Assembly: GCF_018294505.1 (NCBI RefSeq)
Contig: NC_057803.1
Coordinates: 690,731,157 to 690,795,156, forward strand
Direction of reading: 5' to 3'
Source of the DNA: Triticum aestivum
Lineage: Eukaryota; Streptophyta; Magnoliopsida; Poales; Poaceae
DNA: 64,000 bases
The notes beneath the pieces are model-generated. The model searched no databases, had not been told where the DNA came from, and saw only the letters and a program-made list of their open reading frames with translations. Positions 10,741 through 22,606 of the stretch are shown piece by piece; the first letter of the stretch is position 1, and each line of letters begins with the position of its first letter. The position numbers and the translations under genes are program-made.

Positions 10741-11599
10741 TCAATATCCCTGCATACGTACAGATTGTTCTAGAGCCATCGCTCAGAATGGTGCCACCAT
10801 CAACATGCATGCTACCTCATTCGCTTTTGGTCTAGAATTTCGATTCATTCGACCTCCCCTGGGTTTAAATTGTTTCTCCGTTTATGATGCTCTCATAGGC
10901 ATGTGGGACACCAAGTTCTCTTTTTCCATGACAGTTTGTGTATGTAGATAATAAATGACATACCTACGTTTGGAACTGAAGTCAATTAATTTTTCTGCCG
11001 ATTATCTGTTAGTGAAATTCAGGGGACCATTTTGTGCTTGTAAATTTCGAGCTTGTGGCTTGTTTGATTTCCTCTTTTTGGTTACAATTTCAGGGAAACT
11101 ATGGCTAGGAACTCTTTGTTTTTAACAAAACACTATTTATGCACAATTCACATTCTTACGCTACAATTCCTACTACATGGCCATACGATTCTTTCATATT
11201 GCAATCTGTACATTGCTATGACATATATGCACCACTTGGTTTGGATTCTTCATGGCGATGTTGGTAAAATTATGTGGACAATGCAATACATGTACACATG
11301 TAGCTGATGGATGTATATGTGCAGCCGTCTAAATATGGCCGGCGTCCAAATCGTAATACATGGGTGTTGCACAATTTTTTTGTTGACGGCTGATATTTTT
11401 CTTTTGACATGGACAGTTGATTCTTTTAGCTAGATGTGACAAAAATTATTTTGTGCCATATGTTTTATGTAATAGCAATCGTTGGTAATTTAGAGAGGAC
11501 GGTATTGGTATGTATTTTTTCGGCTATAAAGTGCATCTAGCGGTTGTTGTTTTTTGAAGTATAAAATAAGGGATAGATGTTTCAGTATATAACATATAT

Positions 11600-13125
11600 T
11601 GTGCTCATAATTGGTACTTCCAGAAAAGCCATGACCAATATTAAGGCGCTTACAAAGGTGCGAGCCCTGAACAAAGTGGTGGAGCACATTTTTATGTCAA
11701 CACCATGAGTGTGGTCTGTTGAAGTAGACACATGGCTTCATCAAACTAGTGGCAATATTCTACACGAGAGAGACTCGGCGAGAACTGCTGACAATGTCTT
11801 TTAGTGCACTACAGAGTGTTACGTCTCCTCATGAACTGACTAATCTTGGAAGTGAAGTTTCCAACCCTAGCAATCTTGAAGAGATATTTGTATGCGTCTA
11901 CTAGTAGGAGGCATGCCTATTTGATTATGTAGAGACATACCGACACTTGGGTGTTGGATTCACCGAGCAATGGTTGCTTCTCTCCCGATGTCTCCAAGTC
12001 CCTCGTGTACTCAATACATCTCAGGTCGCAACCTTTTCGATGTGTTACCATGACAAATAGGGGGAAAATTGGAACGATCAGAGGAGAATAACAATGTGAT
12101 TTCTTATGGGGTGGGAGCAGTCAGATTCTTGCTCTTATTCAAGATTTTTGATTTTTGTGTCATATAATAGTTGGTGCTAATTTTTTCCGCCAAGCGAAAA
12201 AGAGTGCAATGTTGCAATTTATAGGGCAAGACCAGGAAATGAGATAATAAGCAGAGAACATATACTTCTAATATATCACATGCCTAGAAGACTGCCATTT
12301 CACATGAATGCATGATCTACCTTTAGTTACTCGTACATAAGAATTACTTTAAAACATACCTTATCAGTAAGAGGGGAGCACCAAGTACGTCCATCATTAG
12401 AATCAATCAATTTTCCTTCTTTGTGCATAGGAAGTGGAACTATAGAAGGTCTGTCGATTTCTCCGGATTTTCATATGCATCATGAGTTATGTGGCTTTTT
12501 TTTTCTTGAAAATTCCCTACCATACATTATTTAATTGAAAGGTTCGTACAATTATGCCTAACAGCATATGCCACAAACAGAGGAACACTATTAAGAAGAA
12601 CACCATCCGACCTATTGCAAAAACTAAAACCTGCAATCTCGTGCACCACCATATTGCTCTGACAATTGATCTTAGTGATCTTGAAATTATTGTGAAGCTT
12701 AGTGATACATAGCGCTTCTTTCTTCAGATCAACAAGAGGGGAGCTATCAAAGTTTTCATTTGCAAGAAAGGGAGCCACGAAAGAACAACAAATTTATAAG
12801 ATATTTGACTTCTGAAGGGTGATATCGATGTAAAGTCCGGCGGGGCTCGCTTGAAGCTCCACTTCATCCACAATGGTGCACTTCCTGATACATTTCCACA
12901 ATTGGATGATGACTTCCACAACATGGCCCCTGGCATTAACCCCCACGGTCCCGACGCCCATGCTCTCCACAAAACTGGCTTCGACGTTGATCTTAATATA
13001 CTCCGAAGAGGGAGGCTACCAAGCCACAAACTTCCTCTCATGTTCAAGATCAAATATCTAGTTTTGTATTTATCATGTTCTATGGATATATGCTCTATAA
13101 TTTATTACAGGCGACACATTTCATC
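11600..13125. repeat. Repeat B, copy b (interrupted by a LINE tail)
   Basis: This copy is related along its length to 14,735-15,730 (copy c) and 47,310-48,010 (copy d). Shared blocks include CAATGGTTGCTTCTCTC, TTCTTATGGG(A/G)TGG and ATATATCACATGCCT. After the LINE at about 12,496-13,040 the match to copy c resumes with AGATCAAATATCTAG. No terminal repeats or target duplication were found. Confidence 0.65.
12496..13040 (-). mobile_element. 5'-truncated LINE tail with RNase H remnant
   Basis: On the minus strand the sequence ends in a run of A (plus-strand T-run at about 12,496-12,504). Before it, an ORF reads FDSSPLVDLKKEALCITK, then a KINCQSNMVVHEIAGFSF block and a Ser/Val-rich end. This matches the C-terminal part of plant LINE RNase H. 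Farther upstream, in another frame, INVEASFVESMGVGTVGVN resembles the RNase H start. Frameshifts separate the pieces. It lies inside repeat B copy b and is missing at the matching place in copy c (about 15,640), so it is an insertion. Confidence 0.7.
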
Positions 13126-13499
13126 AGACCCACTTGAATGACATAAGTCATGCCTAGATCTAGGATGGACAACCAAATTACATGAATAACACTGATGCTA
13201 GGTAAGCACCTTCTACACATTAGTGAAGATTACCAATAGTCTATTTATCATTATCCTTTTTACAATGAAAACATTCTTGGAAGTATAAAGTGAAGCAGAG
13301 AAAGATTAGGAAGAAAAACGTCTCATGATAATCCACACATGGTTTTTTGTTGTTATGATTACACAAAGTGCATACACATGTGCATGTGCATCACCACAAT
13401 CAGTACACACATGCGCACACACACATGAACACATACTCTAAGCATAGTTGAATTGATTGATATGGGAATAAATTCATGAATCTCGCTATATTCCCAGTG

Positions 13500-14240
13500 T
13501 ATCAAAAAATGTTCACCGTGTATTGAAGAGTGTTGCCCATGTATATAAAAAATGTTAATATTGTATTTAAAAATGTTAAATGTGTATATAAAAATGTACT
13601 AAATATATACCAAAAATGTACAATGTGTATGGAAAAAATTAGACATAAAAAATAGTTTTCATAAAATGTTAACCATATTTTTAAAAAGTTGAAATGTGTA
13701 TATAAAGTAAATTTCTGATGTAGACGAAAAATGTATAATGGGTACTGAAAATAGTTGATATGTGCTGAACAAAAAGTATACCAATGAAACTCGACAAAGA
13801 AACTAGGAAAAAAATAAAAAAACCAATTAAAAAAGACAAACGAAAGAAACCCAAGAAACAGAAAGAAAAGCAAATAAACTAATGCGAACGTGTAAGTGCC
13901 AAGAAAGAAATAAAGTAAACCATTGAAAACAAACAAAGCAAAAAGGAAAACCAAAAAAGCAAGGGAAAAATAAACGAAAAAAATAGGCAAAAAATTAAAG
14001 CGGAGGAAGAAACAAAAGAAACCAAAAAGAAAAGAAATACAAAACAAGATGACCAGAGAAAAGCAGTGCAAAAAGAAAAAGAAACAAAAAATTAAAGAAA
14101 GAAACAAGTGCACAGAAGAAAACTCGGTTAGAAACAAACAAAACCGTAAAGAAACAAAGAAAACTGTTTCCCTCAAAGAAAAAAAGAAACAAAGGAAACT
14201 GAAAAGAAAAAGAAAGAAAACAAAAGAAAAAACATGACTA
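13500..14240. repeat. A-rich low-complexity tract
   Basis: Bases 13,500-13,760 repeat AAAATGTT(A/C)-type words with GTGTAT. Bases 13,790-14,235 are almost only A and G with scattered C on the plus strand. The long minus-strand ORF here is a Phe/Leu-rich by-product of this bias, not a gene. Confidence 0.75.
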
Positions 14241-14734
14241 CATGCAGCGAGCGATTTCCTCCACGACATGAATTCATGATTTATGTAAGCCGTCCATCTT
14301 TCTTCAAAAAGGAAGGTTTGTCTATTTAACAGGTGCCTAAAACAGTTCCATCAGTCACGTTCCATAAGCCGCCCATGATCTATCTCGCGGCATGTTCATC
14401 TTCTTGGTCCCGTGTCTTCTTCCTATTCCTTACACGGCGGTTCATCCTCCTCCCCCGCGGCCTACCCAAACCTAACCGCCTGCCTCTGCCCCGCCCTCTC
14501 GTCTACCTGCCCCAACCGCCGTGCTGGCTGCCGCCCCGGCTATTCCTCTAAGCCCTGCATCACCTGTGAACAACATTGGCGATCCCCTGCATCCCCCACA
14601 CGTAAGATAAATATTGGGGATGTGCCATACCCCTAAAATTGATTGGCGCAACAAAAAAATTGAGGTACCTGAAAAATACCAAAACTGAAAAAAAACACAT
14701 CCATGTTTTACAAATTCCAGTATTGATCGCATTG

Positions 14735-15730
14735 GCCCAGTACCAAATTGAAGAAGTTGTACGGTATTGTTTCATAGGTTATGAGTATGACCTCTCGAAG
14801 AAGAGTCATGGCTTCACCACACCAACCATGATGCGCTATATGAGTGCTAGACATGGACAGAAGGGTTGAGCAATGGCTCTTAATATACCACAAACCGGTG
14901 TGCATCCTCAAGAGTTGATCGACCTTGTCAGTTAAGTAGATGGACCTATCATCTTCCAAGAGATGATTGTAAACCTAGTGCTACTAGGATCCATGGTTGT
15001 TGGATTAACTAGAGAAATTGGGATGATATTTTGTTGCCGGATTCCTTGAGCAATGGTTGCTTCTCTACCAATGACTCCAATTTCCTCATGTTCTCGATAA
15101 ATTTCACATTGCCAGCTATTTGTTATAATGACAAGTAGAAACTATGGTTGTAACAACATCAAACACGAATATCAATGCATTTTCTTATGGGATGGAAGTA
15201 ACTAGATTCTTTGTCTTATACTACAAGACTTTTGCCTTTCGTGCCATGGAGTAGTTGGCACTAGTTTTTTCTTCCTTTGAGGAAAAAAGGAGTGGTTGAT
15301 GTTAGGTGATACAAGGAACATTCTGCCTAGCAAAGTCGGAATTTATATATCTAGACCAAGAAAGAAGACAAAATGTAGCAATCTATATATCTACAAGGAC
15401 ATGTACTTCTAATATATCACATGCCTGGAAGATTGCCATTGCCCGCGAAGGCATGATTCTATCTTTAGTTGTAATTAAGTTTCACTTTAAATACTATCTT
15501 ATCTTTAGGAGCGGAGTATCAACTATGTCCCGTCATGATACCATCGATCAGTTTTCGTTCGTTGTCGGCGTTCTTGAAAGTGCATCGCAAGTGGAAGATC
15601 CGTTGATGTCTCCAATTTTTCATACACATGATCACCAGTCTTGTGTGTGTTTTTCTAGATCAAATTTCTAGTTTTATTCTTCTCATGCTCCAGTAAAATG
15701 TTCACTACATTTAATTACATGTGAAATATT
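14735..15730. repeat. Repeat B, copy c
   Basis: This copy matches copies b (11.6-12.5 kb) and d (47.3-48.0 kb) in the same orientation. Landmarks are CCTAGTGCTACTAGGA, CAATGGTTGCTTCTCT and ATATATCACATGCCTGG. It is uninterrupted where copy b carries a LINE tail. No function or family is recognised. Confidence 0.65.
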
Positions 15731-16363
15731 TTTGTTTTGAACGATTCCTGGGGGAAGAGCTTCCCCACATGAATATAGTACAGAAAAACATAGCATGTCA
15801 TTACATCAGGGAAGAGAATGAAGCTTAGAAGTGAGATACAATAGCCATGATCTAGCAGCTTCACGCAGAGTAATATCTTTAACTCTCAATATCCATAGTG
15901 ATAAGTTCAGCACGTTGTTTCTCATTGTGGGTGGACGTATGGAATTCATAACGGGAGACGAAAGCATTTCGCGAGTCCTCTAGCTTCTAAAGAACTAAAA
16001 AATCAACCATATGGAATGTTAGACTCCCATATCTGTTGCAAGTCAGGAAGAAGTCCCAGATCGATCCACGATGATCATCACAGTTTTCCAACTTCTTCTA
16101 AATAAGTTCATCGTTTCTTTTCCTCTGTCGGCTTACAACGTGATTGGAAGTACATTCATTCATTTGACGCTAAGGCTAAAAACGACTTGGCCATGATGCT
16201 GTTGATATAACCATCTTTTTCTCTTCGAAGTTGGTGTTTACATGATTGGTCATAATACTAGAACATCACACACGGTAAAAAAAAATACTCTTTCGTGGTT
16301 TTAGGTTTGTCATCACAATCATGTCACTGATGTGAGCACCTCAAAGGAAACAGTTTATAAACT
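15731..16363. other. No feature recognised
   Basis: AT-rich sequence without a supportable ORF, inverted termini or tandem repeats. Confidence 0.5.
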
Positions 16364-16378
16364 TTGCCTAAGCGAATA

Positions 16379-17697
16379 GCCGAAAAAGGCTTTCGCCCCG
16401 CTTTATATATAAAGCATCAACCACACATTACAGCCATCACCACAACAAAGAAGGAAAAGAAGAGAAAAGAAAATCGACAAGGATACACACATTACTGAAC
16501 AACAAGTGACGGCCTCCGATCATGCCATCGACAAAACCGCGACAAGGGAGCAATTCGCCACTGGAGGGAGGCCACGCTCCATCAACTCCCAAGGGCCAAC
16601 CCTGTTGTTCTACCTTCCGCCGCTGCCTCCGAAGAGGGCACCCCTGCCCTCTCGTCCTGGATCGAAGGACGCCGACCCGTCAGGAGGCAGAACAGCTCAC
16701 CCCTGAGCACGGATGGACTGGCCAACATGTTGCCGGAGAGAGGACGAGCCCTGGCCACCTCACCTCTCACAGGAACCCATACATCGCGCCCGTCACCGAC
16801 CAAGACCAAGAAGACCACCGCCATTGCCGAGCAGGGACACGACAGAAACAGGAAAACCACCACCGCGCCGAGCCCCTGACCATCCTGGACTCCCAATGCA
16901 GCGTCTTCAAGAAGAAAACGACACCGATGCGCCGTCGCCGCCCAATCAAGAGATTTTAGGCTTTCGCCCGGGACCATGGGGTGGAGGCGAGGAGAGGGTC
17001 TCGATGTCGCCCACCAGAGGGAGAACGGCGCCGCGAGCGTCGCCAACATCGTGACCGGCACCGCCGGTCAATGGTTTCCCCTGACCCAGAGCTCGCATCG
17101 CCATTGCTCCGCCAACCAGCCGAGCAAGACGTCCGGAGGAAGCCCGCACACAGGCTAGCAGGGGAGGACATCTCCAGAATTCAGTTCAACCCGTCCCCCT
17201 CCCTCCCGCTCCGGCGACGCGCCCTGCGAGCGCGTCACGGGAGGTTCCCCTCCGTCCCCGGTGCAAGACTCCCTCCTCGCTCGCTCCTCCCCCTCGCCGC
17301 TGCCGGAGGGCGTCCGCCGGGCGAAGCCCGTGCTGCGCTGGCAGCGGCGGGGCTCTCTCCTTCCTCTCCTGTTCGGGATCTCGGTGGCGCGGGCCGCCGC
17401 TCGTGGGGGAGCTGGGTCCGGCGGGGCCTCCGGCGGCGGAGACGTGTAGATCTGGCGGCTTCGGTGCTGGGAGGCGGCGGTGCGGCCCAATGGCGGTGGC
17501 GGAGGGGGTTTGATCTGGCGCGACCGATCTGCCCCCTGGGAGCGGCGGGCGTTGCGGGTGGCGTGGGGCCACTGATAGAGAGGGCGTCTCCCCCTTGTCG
17601 ACAGGGTTTGGCGCCGGCACTCGGTGCGCCGTCTTGGCCGTGCTGGGCGGCGAGTCGGCAGCAGGCTTGGATTTGATCTGAAGTTGGCGGCTTCACC
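16379..17697 (-). mobile_element. Retroposon with 15-bp target duplication
   Basis: The GC-rich insert is flanked by near-identical TTGCCTAAGCGAATA (16,364-16,378) and TTGCCTAAGTGAATA (17,698-17,712). On the minus strand it starts GGTGAAGCCGCCAACTTC and ends with a TATATATAAAGC palindrome followed by GCCTTTTTCGGC. There is no long poly(A). It contains no RT or RNase H. The many ORFs are GC-driven. The variable-length duplication points to target-primed insertion, as used by LINEs and their non-autonomous relatives. The orientation is inferred from the similar block at 156-531 and is less certain than the element itself. Confidence 0.55.
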
Positions 17698-17869
17698 TTG
17701 CCTAAGTGAATATGGGCAACAGTGGCAAAAATACACCGTTTATTTAGGACATACAGTACAAGTCTTATAGTATTCGGTGATCGAGGGCGGCCTCACTTTT
17801 GCGGTACGAATTTGATATTGTAGAAGTTAATTTTTCTCTCTATATTTTACATAATTGGACAAACTTTAC

Positions 17870-18785
17870 AACTTTTGACTTTTATCCCTCCAAAGGAGGA
17901 CACAACACACGCTCTTTACAATTGTTCCCATGTCAGACAACTATGGAGCTCTATGAGGAGTATATGGCACCTACTTGCGGACATGGATTTTCAGTTTACC
18001 TCTACACGTTGGTTGAAAGATCTACTGGAGTTTGTGCCGAAAAGTATGGTCGACTACATCATCTTGACTGCTTGGCGAGCATGGTACGCCCGCAATGAGG
18101 TTACCCATGCTAAACTTCTACCTACGATTGAAGGTTCCAAGAGAATCCTCTTCGGTTATGTTAAAATATTGAGGAACCTAAAGGAAGCATCCAGTGACGA
18201 AATTATAAAACGAAAGCAACCCGTTCTGATCAGTATGGCGTCTGATCCTCGCATGGCACAACTGAAGAAACCACCTGATAACGTTTGGGCCAAACCTCCA
18301 GCTGGGTGGGTGAAACTGAATTGCGATGGTTATGTTTAGGCAGAGGATGGCTCGGCCGGAGCTGGAACGGGGCTTCAAGATGAAAATGGGACCATAATTT
18401 TCTTGGCGTGTCGTCAACTGCTGAACTGTTCAGATCCTTTTGAGGCCGAAACAAGGGCATGTGAGGAAGGCTTGACACTGATGATGCAATGGAGCGATAA
18501 GCTGGTCTAACTCGAACTGGACTGCAAGCTCCTGATTGATGCCATTCAAGAGAAGAGTCAAGACCCAACGTGCTTCGCTCATTTGATCTCTATCATTATA
18601 GGTTTGTGTATGGGCAGTAGAATTATTTCTACAAGTGGATCGATCGCAAAATAGGGTAAGTCACTGTCTCGCAAATTTTGCCAGAACAGAGGGAAGAACT
18701 GCTGTTTGGTTTGGTTTGGGACCTGAGAACTTGTCTCCAGTTTATGACCAAGACCTCCTTGTAAACCCTATTGCTTAATATATCC
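17870..18785 (+). pseudogene. LINE zinc-binding and RNase H remnant
   Basis: The plus strand carries the C-terminal half of a plant LINE ORF2. A zf-RVT-like stretch reads LYNCSHVRQLWSSM and then LTAWRAWYARNEVTH. It is followed by the RNase H start WVKLNCDGYV and an in-frame TAG. The domain continues with AGAGTGLQDENGT, FEAETRACEEGL (conserved Glu) and LELDCKLLIDAI (conserved Asp). At least two in-frame stops break it. The 3' end near 18,780 has TTAATATATCCCCTATT but no clear poly(A). This is a dead relic, probably from a different LINE family than the 29.5-35.7 kb element. Confidence 0.8.
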
Positions 18786-18809
18786 CCTATTACCCGCAAT
18801 ATAAAAGTA

Positions 18810-19589
18810 CTCCCTCCGTCTACGTGTGTCAGTCACCTTACGAAAACCAAATAATCCCAAAACACTTAGGCACAGTACATTAACTCCCTCCTCATTTCTT
18901 GTTTTGTGACATATCAACCAATAAGAGATGTGAGCCGTGCATGCTTTCAATAACTTGAGACTACCAAACATGACATGCAGTGGTTAGTTCATTGCATGCA
19001 GTGCTATTAATTAGCAAAAAGACATTCAATTTTCTCGTTTTTCCTCTCCGCCTTGGTCGTGGTGCACAATGTAAGATGACTTATGCACCTATAGTGGCGG
19101 AGCGTGACAAGCCACCAAGGGGGGGCCAATTTGAAACTAAAAATGAAATATGCATGAAAACTTATGTGATTCACAACATAAATTAGTAATTTCACCAACG
19201 CTCGAGCAGTAGGAACTGGATGTTCTTGTTAAAAAAACAAAAACAGTATGACTAGTATGATTTGATTATATACATCTATGGAGGTACCGTTAGTGGCTCC
19301 CGCAGTAGCAATATGATGATGTGTGATGCTGCCTGCTGCAGTCAGTGGCTGCCGCTGCGGCTTGGTGCAATTCCTGCCTCGCTATGCACTCCTATCTCCG
19401 TCTATCGTTGCTATGCGTTGCTTCCTATATCCCTCTCTCTTCCTCTTGTATTTCGTTGGTTATCTTCTGACGAGCTAGGCATAATGATTAGTATACCTAG
19501 TAATTTTACAATTGTACTTTCGGAAGGGGGGGTCGTGACCCCCTTTGGCCTCCAAGAGGCTCCGCCACTGCGCACCTAGACGGAGGGAG
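18810..19589. mobile_element. Stowaway MITE split by a hAT element
   Basis: The ends are CTCCCTCCGTCTACGTGTG and the reverse complement of CTCCCTCCGTCTAGGTGCG, with TA on each side (18,808-18,809 and 19,590-19,591). Removing the nested element and one 8-bp target copy leaves about 293 bp, a usual Stowaway length. Confidence 0.85.
19092..19570. mobile_element. hAT-like MITE nested in the Stowaway (479 bp)
   Basis: The terminal repeats are TAGTGGCGGAGC on the left and the reverse complement of CAGTGGCGGAGC on the right. The 8-bp flanks TGCACCTA (19,084-19,091) and CGCACCTA (19,571-19,578) differ by one base. An 8-bp target duplication with CAGTGGCGGA-type ends fits a non-autonomous hAT element. 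No transposase is encoded. Confidence 0.75.
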
Positions 19590-19689
19590 TACTACATTTT
19601 TGCCTCAGAGTACTATTTTTGGTGCGTACCATGTGTTGGTGTGTACTGCTATCCACCTATAAATGGTAGATAATTACGGGCGCATTAGT

Positions 19690-19842
19690 GCTATGATGAG
19701 GAGGGGATAAGTTGGAATTCATTAAGTCCCCCCTAATTCCTGCAATAAGTCCTCTATTTATATATTGCTATGATAACGAGAGGATAAATGGGAATTCATT
19801 AATGCCCCCTAATTCCTGCGATAAGTCCTCTCTCTATATATG
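19690..19842 (+). promoter_or_regulatory. Tandemly duplicated TATA promoter of the defensin-like gene
   Basis: Two ~77-bp units (19,690-19,766 and 19,767-19,842) share GCTATGAT, GGATAA, GGAATTCATTAA, CCCCCTAATTCCTGC and ATAAGTCCTCT. Each unit ends in a TATA-type box, TTTATATATT in the first and CTATATATG in the second. The second box lies about 95 bp upstream of the ATG at 19,937 and is the likely functional one. Confidence 0.65.
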
Positions 19843-19936
19843 ATCACCATCATGGCGAATACTGGCATCCATCGACTAGACTAGAAAAACAACACTAGCT
19901 GCCCAGAAGAAGAGGAATTGCAAGAACCCATTCACC

Positions 19937-20410
19937 ATGGCACGTCCAAGGAACGACACACATATTTTGTTCTTGGTTGTAGCTCTTCTGGTCATGTCTA
20001 CCGCCTTCCTGCCCTGTAACGCAGATAGTAAGAACATACATTTCTCCTGTACAATATTTTTTTTTGAAGCAAGGCAAATACTTTGCTTTTTATATTGATA
20101 TATAGTAGGAGCAAAGGACAACCGGGCCGAAGCCAAAAACAGAAGAAAAAAAAGAATATATGCTTCCATCATCTTCTTCTTTATAGATCTGTTCTTTCTT
20201 TCCCTTGGTACAAAACTGACAGTTCATCTCTGTTCGTGCCGCTGTGCAGTCGACCCACCCAGCTGGTGCACGCCGGAGGCGGTTTGCCAGGACCCGGTTA
20301 CGCCGGGAAACAGGGAAACGTGCAAAAGCATCTGCAAAAGTTTTGGCTACAACCCGGAACAAGCCTACTGCAATCCCGATCCCACTCCGAGGTGCTGCTG
20401 CATCTATTAA
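19937..20410 (+). CDS. Secreted defensin-like cysteine-rich peptide, two exons
   Basis: Exon 1 is 19,937-20,027 and exon 2 is 20,250-20,410. They are joined by a 222-bp intron with a GTAAGA donor and a GTGCAG acceptor. The intron splits a codon after its first base. The precursor has 83 residues. Residues 1 to about 29 form a signal peptide, with a basic start, the hydrophobic core ILFLVVALLVM and a small-residue cleavage zone. The mature part has eight cysteines at 37, 43, 55, 59, 71, 79, 80 and 81. The spacing Cys-x3-Cys (55/59) and Cys-x-Cys (79/81) is the hallmark of the cysteine-stabilised alpha-beta fold of plant defensin-like peptides. The intron after the signal peptide is also typical of that family. 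The spacing outside these pairs and the CCC triplet differ from classical defensins. Activity is unknown; family members are mostly extracellular antimicrobial or signalling peptides. AATAAA lies at 20,540. Confidence 0.85.
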
Positions 20411-20539
20411 GCGCAGGAAATAACAATGCCACTGGAGTGGCAGATGATGGATGACAAAGCTAGCAAACTCACTTTTATGTGTCCATTTCGACTTATGTAA
20501 AAATCGGAACAGATCATGGTCCAGGCCTGTCCGTCAATT

Positions 20540-20545
20540 AATAAA
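20540..20545 (+). terminator. Polyadenylation signal of the defensin-like gene
   Basis: AATAAA lies 130 bp after the stop codon, in an A/T-rich 3' UTR with a TTAATAAAG context. Confidence 0.5.
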
Positions 20546-20589
20546 GATTAGAAAAAGTTTCTTTTATAGGCTAGTTTGCAGAATTAATA

Positions 20590-22480
20590 AATGATCCATC
20601 TGTAAAATTGGAATGTCTTGACTAAAGACGCGAAATTTACTCTTTGTTCAAGCGGACACAAATATAAAGGCAACGAGCACCCCTTCATAGCCCAACGAGA
20701 TAGCCAGCACGTAGTCGGGTCACAGTATAAGGACAAAAATGGATGATACAAATCCTCATTAATTTGTTGGTTGTCACCCAACAAAAGTCATGAACCAGAT
20801 GAATTACCGCCGATAGTAGTTTTACTGATCACATGTCGAAATGTCTAGTGCCAAGATTATTGTTTCGGCTGATCTTCACAACAGGGTGCTCACCTGGGCA
20901 AGCCCGACAAGATGGCTAGCGTGATCAGTGACATGAGCACCGATCGGTTAGGGGAATTTTCTTACTGATGGCTGCAGCCTTGCCATGCCAAGCCGACGTA
21001 CGCATCCATGTCTCCGTTCGGCCGTTGGCCGCAGTGTTAGCTCGCTAACCATGCTGCTGTTTGCCTCAACTTACGCTGGCACGGCGGCGCGGTGCTTCAG
21101 TTTGGTGCCTGATGCCACCTGCTTTGTGCAGTTTCTCGCAGCTATGCGCCGCCGCTCTCAGCAGTCATCGATTCGACGCCACAACCGTACCACCGCCCCG
21201 TGCTGGATGGCCAACTTGCAAGGCTGAACTGTGTTGGTCCTTTCCGCCATGCCAAGCCTCGACTGCGTCATGAGCCACACGTGCCACGCTATAGGCTGGC
21301 TACCGCAGCCCACCACATGGCTCGGTAGTCGGTACCACCAGTAGGACATGTCAGCGGCCGGTTCGCCCATGGGTCGCCGTGCTTGCCATGGTCAAGCCGC
21401 ATGCTGGCGCGCTCGCTGCCACGTTCACGCCATGCATGCAGGCTGCCACGTTCCAAGTCCTAGTCGTGTCGCCCATATGCCCTACTGGCCCCATCACGCT
21501 CCGCTGAGACCCCACCGCCCGCCACCACCAGTGTTTTGGCCCTGCTGGCCGAATGTCTCCAGCATCAGCCGCCTCCAGTCGTCGGCCCGGACAGGGTAGG
21601 CTCAAGAGGGATCAACAGTGGAGGGAGAAAGGGGAATCAAGGGTGGAGTGGAAAGGGGGATCGGGAGAGTAGATAATAGAAGAAAAGAGAGTAATATGAC
21701 TTGCGCACCCGTATTGTTGGTGAGAGTAGCTCCTGAACCAGACTGGGATCATCACTTTTCCCAGTGCACCGAACAGGACTAGTGTGAGAATAGACCGGGA
21801 TGAAAGAGATCAGGGTACCAACCAACTTCAGGGATTTAAAGTTGAGGATTCATTTACGTCGTTCTCTACAAAGTTAGGGTTTATTTCAGACTTTTCTCGT
21901 GGCGGCAGTGTGCGTCATGGCTCATCTAACACAGTGAACACGGCATACGGTGCACCTCCCGTTGCGTTTCTTTAGCAGAATTTTGGCCGAGTCATGCAGA
22001 GGAGCCCCTGGTGACGAACTTGTAATAGACAGCAATCTCTACCGAGTCTTTGTCCCTAGAAATCTAGAGCCTCCGACGGTCAGAAGAGCTGAGTTCTGGA
22101 TGGGGTCAAGTTATTAGTTCTGTGGGTTAGGTATACCGCACCCAAAGTTGCACATGCACAGCGCCATTACCTGCAGGCCGTGGCACACCTGCTCTGGCCG
22201 TCCAAGTCCAAGTCGGCGACCCAACGGCCTTTACCGAATCCCGCACCCAAACGGCCGGCAGCGCATCGCGCGACGCCGACCAACCACGATACTCCGAGTC
22301 CAAGTCCAAGTCTCCGACCCAGCAGGCAGCCTGCCTGAACGATCTTGACCAACTCTACGTGCGGCTTGTCGTGTCAGGTCGCAGCGCGTCTCTCCGCCTC
22401 TCCGACTCCGTCAACAATCGACCACGTCTCGCGTCGCGTCTCTCGTCCGCGTCAGGGCTCCACTTTCCTGCCCCCGTTTC
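20590..22480. other. Intergenic, no gene recognised
   Basis: A moderately GC-rich region with several short ORFs in all frames and none that I can match to a family. A direct repeat of GTCCAAGTCCAAGTC at about 22,200 and 22,307 lies upstream of the next gene and could be part of its promoter. Confidence 0.4.
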
Positions 22481-22484
22481 CTCG

Positions 22485-22490
22485 TATATA
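22485..22490 (+). promoter_or_regulatory. TATA box of the RFAPEFDG gene 1
   Basis: CTCGTATATATTCATACAGAG contains TATATA 117 bp before the ATG at 22,607. That is consistent with a start site near 22,515 and a 5' UTR of about 90 bp in GC-rich grass promoter context. Confidence 0.55.
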
Positions 22491-22606
22491 TTCATACAGA
22501 GCACGAGCGGAGCTATCGGAAACCAAGCATCCATCAATGCAGCACACTCGCATACCAGGAAACCGAAACGCATCAAGGCTAGGCGCCGCTGACCAGGGAC
22601 AGAATC

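Noticed and set aside
13502..14269. 255-codon minus-strand ORF rich in Phe and Leu
   Set aside because: It lies on an A/G-biased low-complexity tract. The protein is a direct reflection of the base bias and has no domain.
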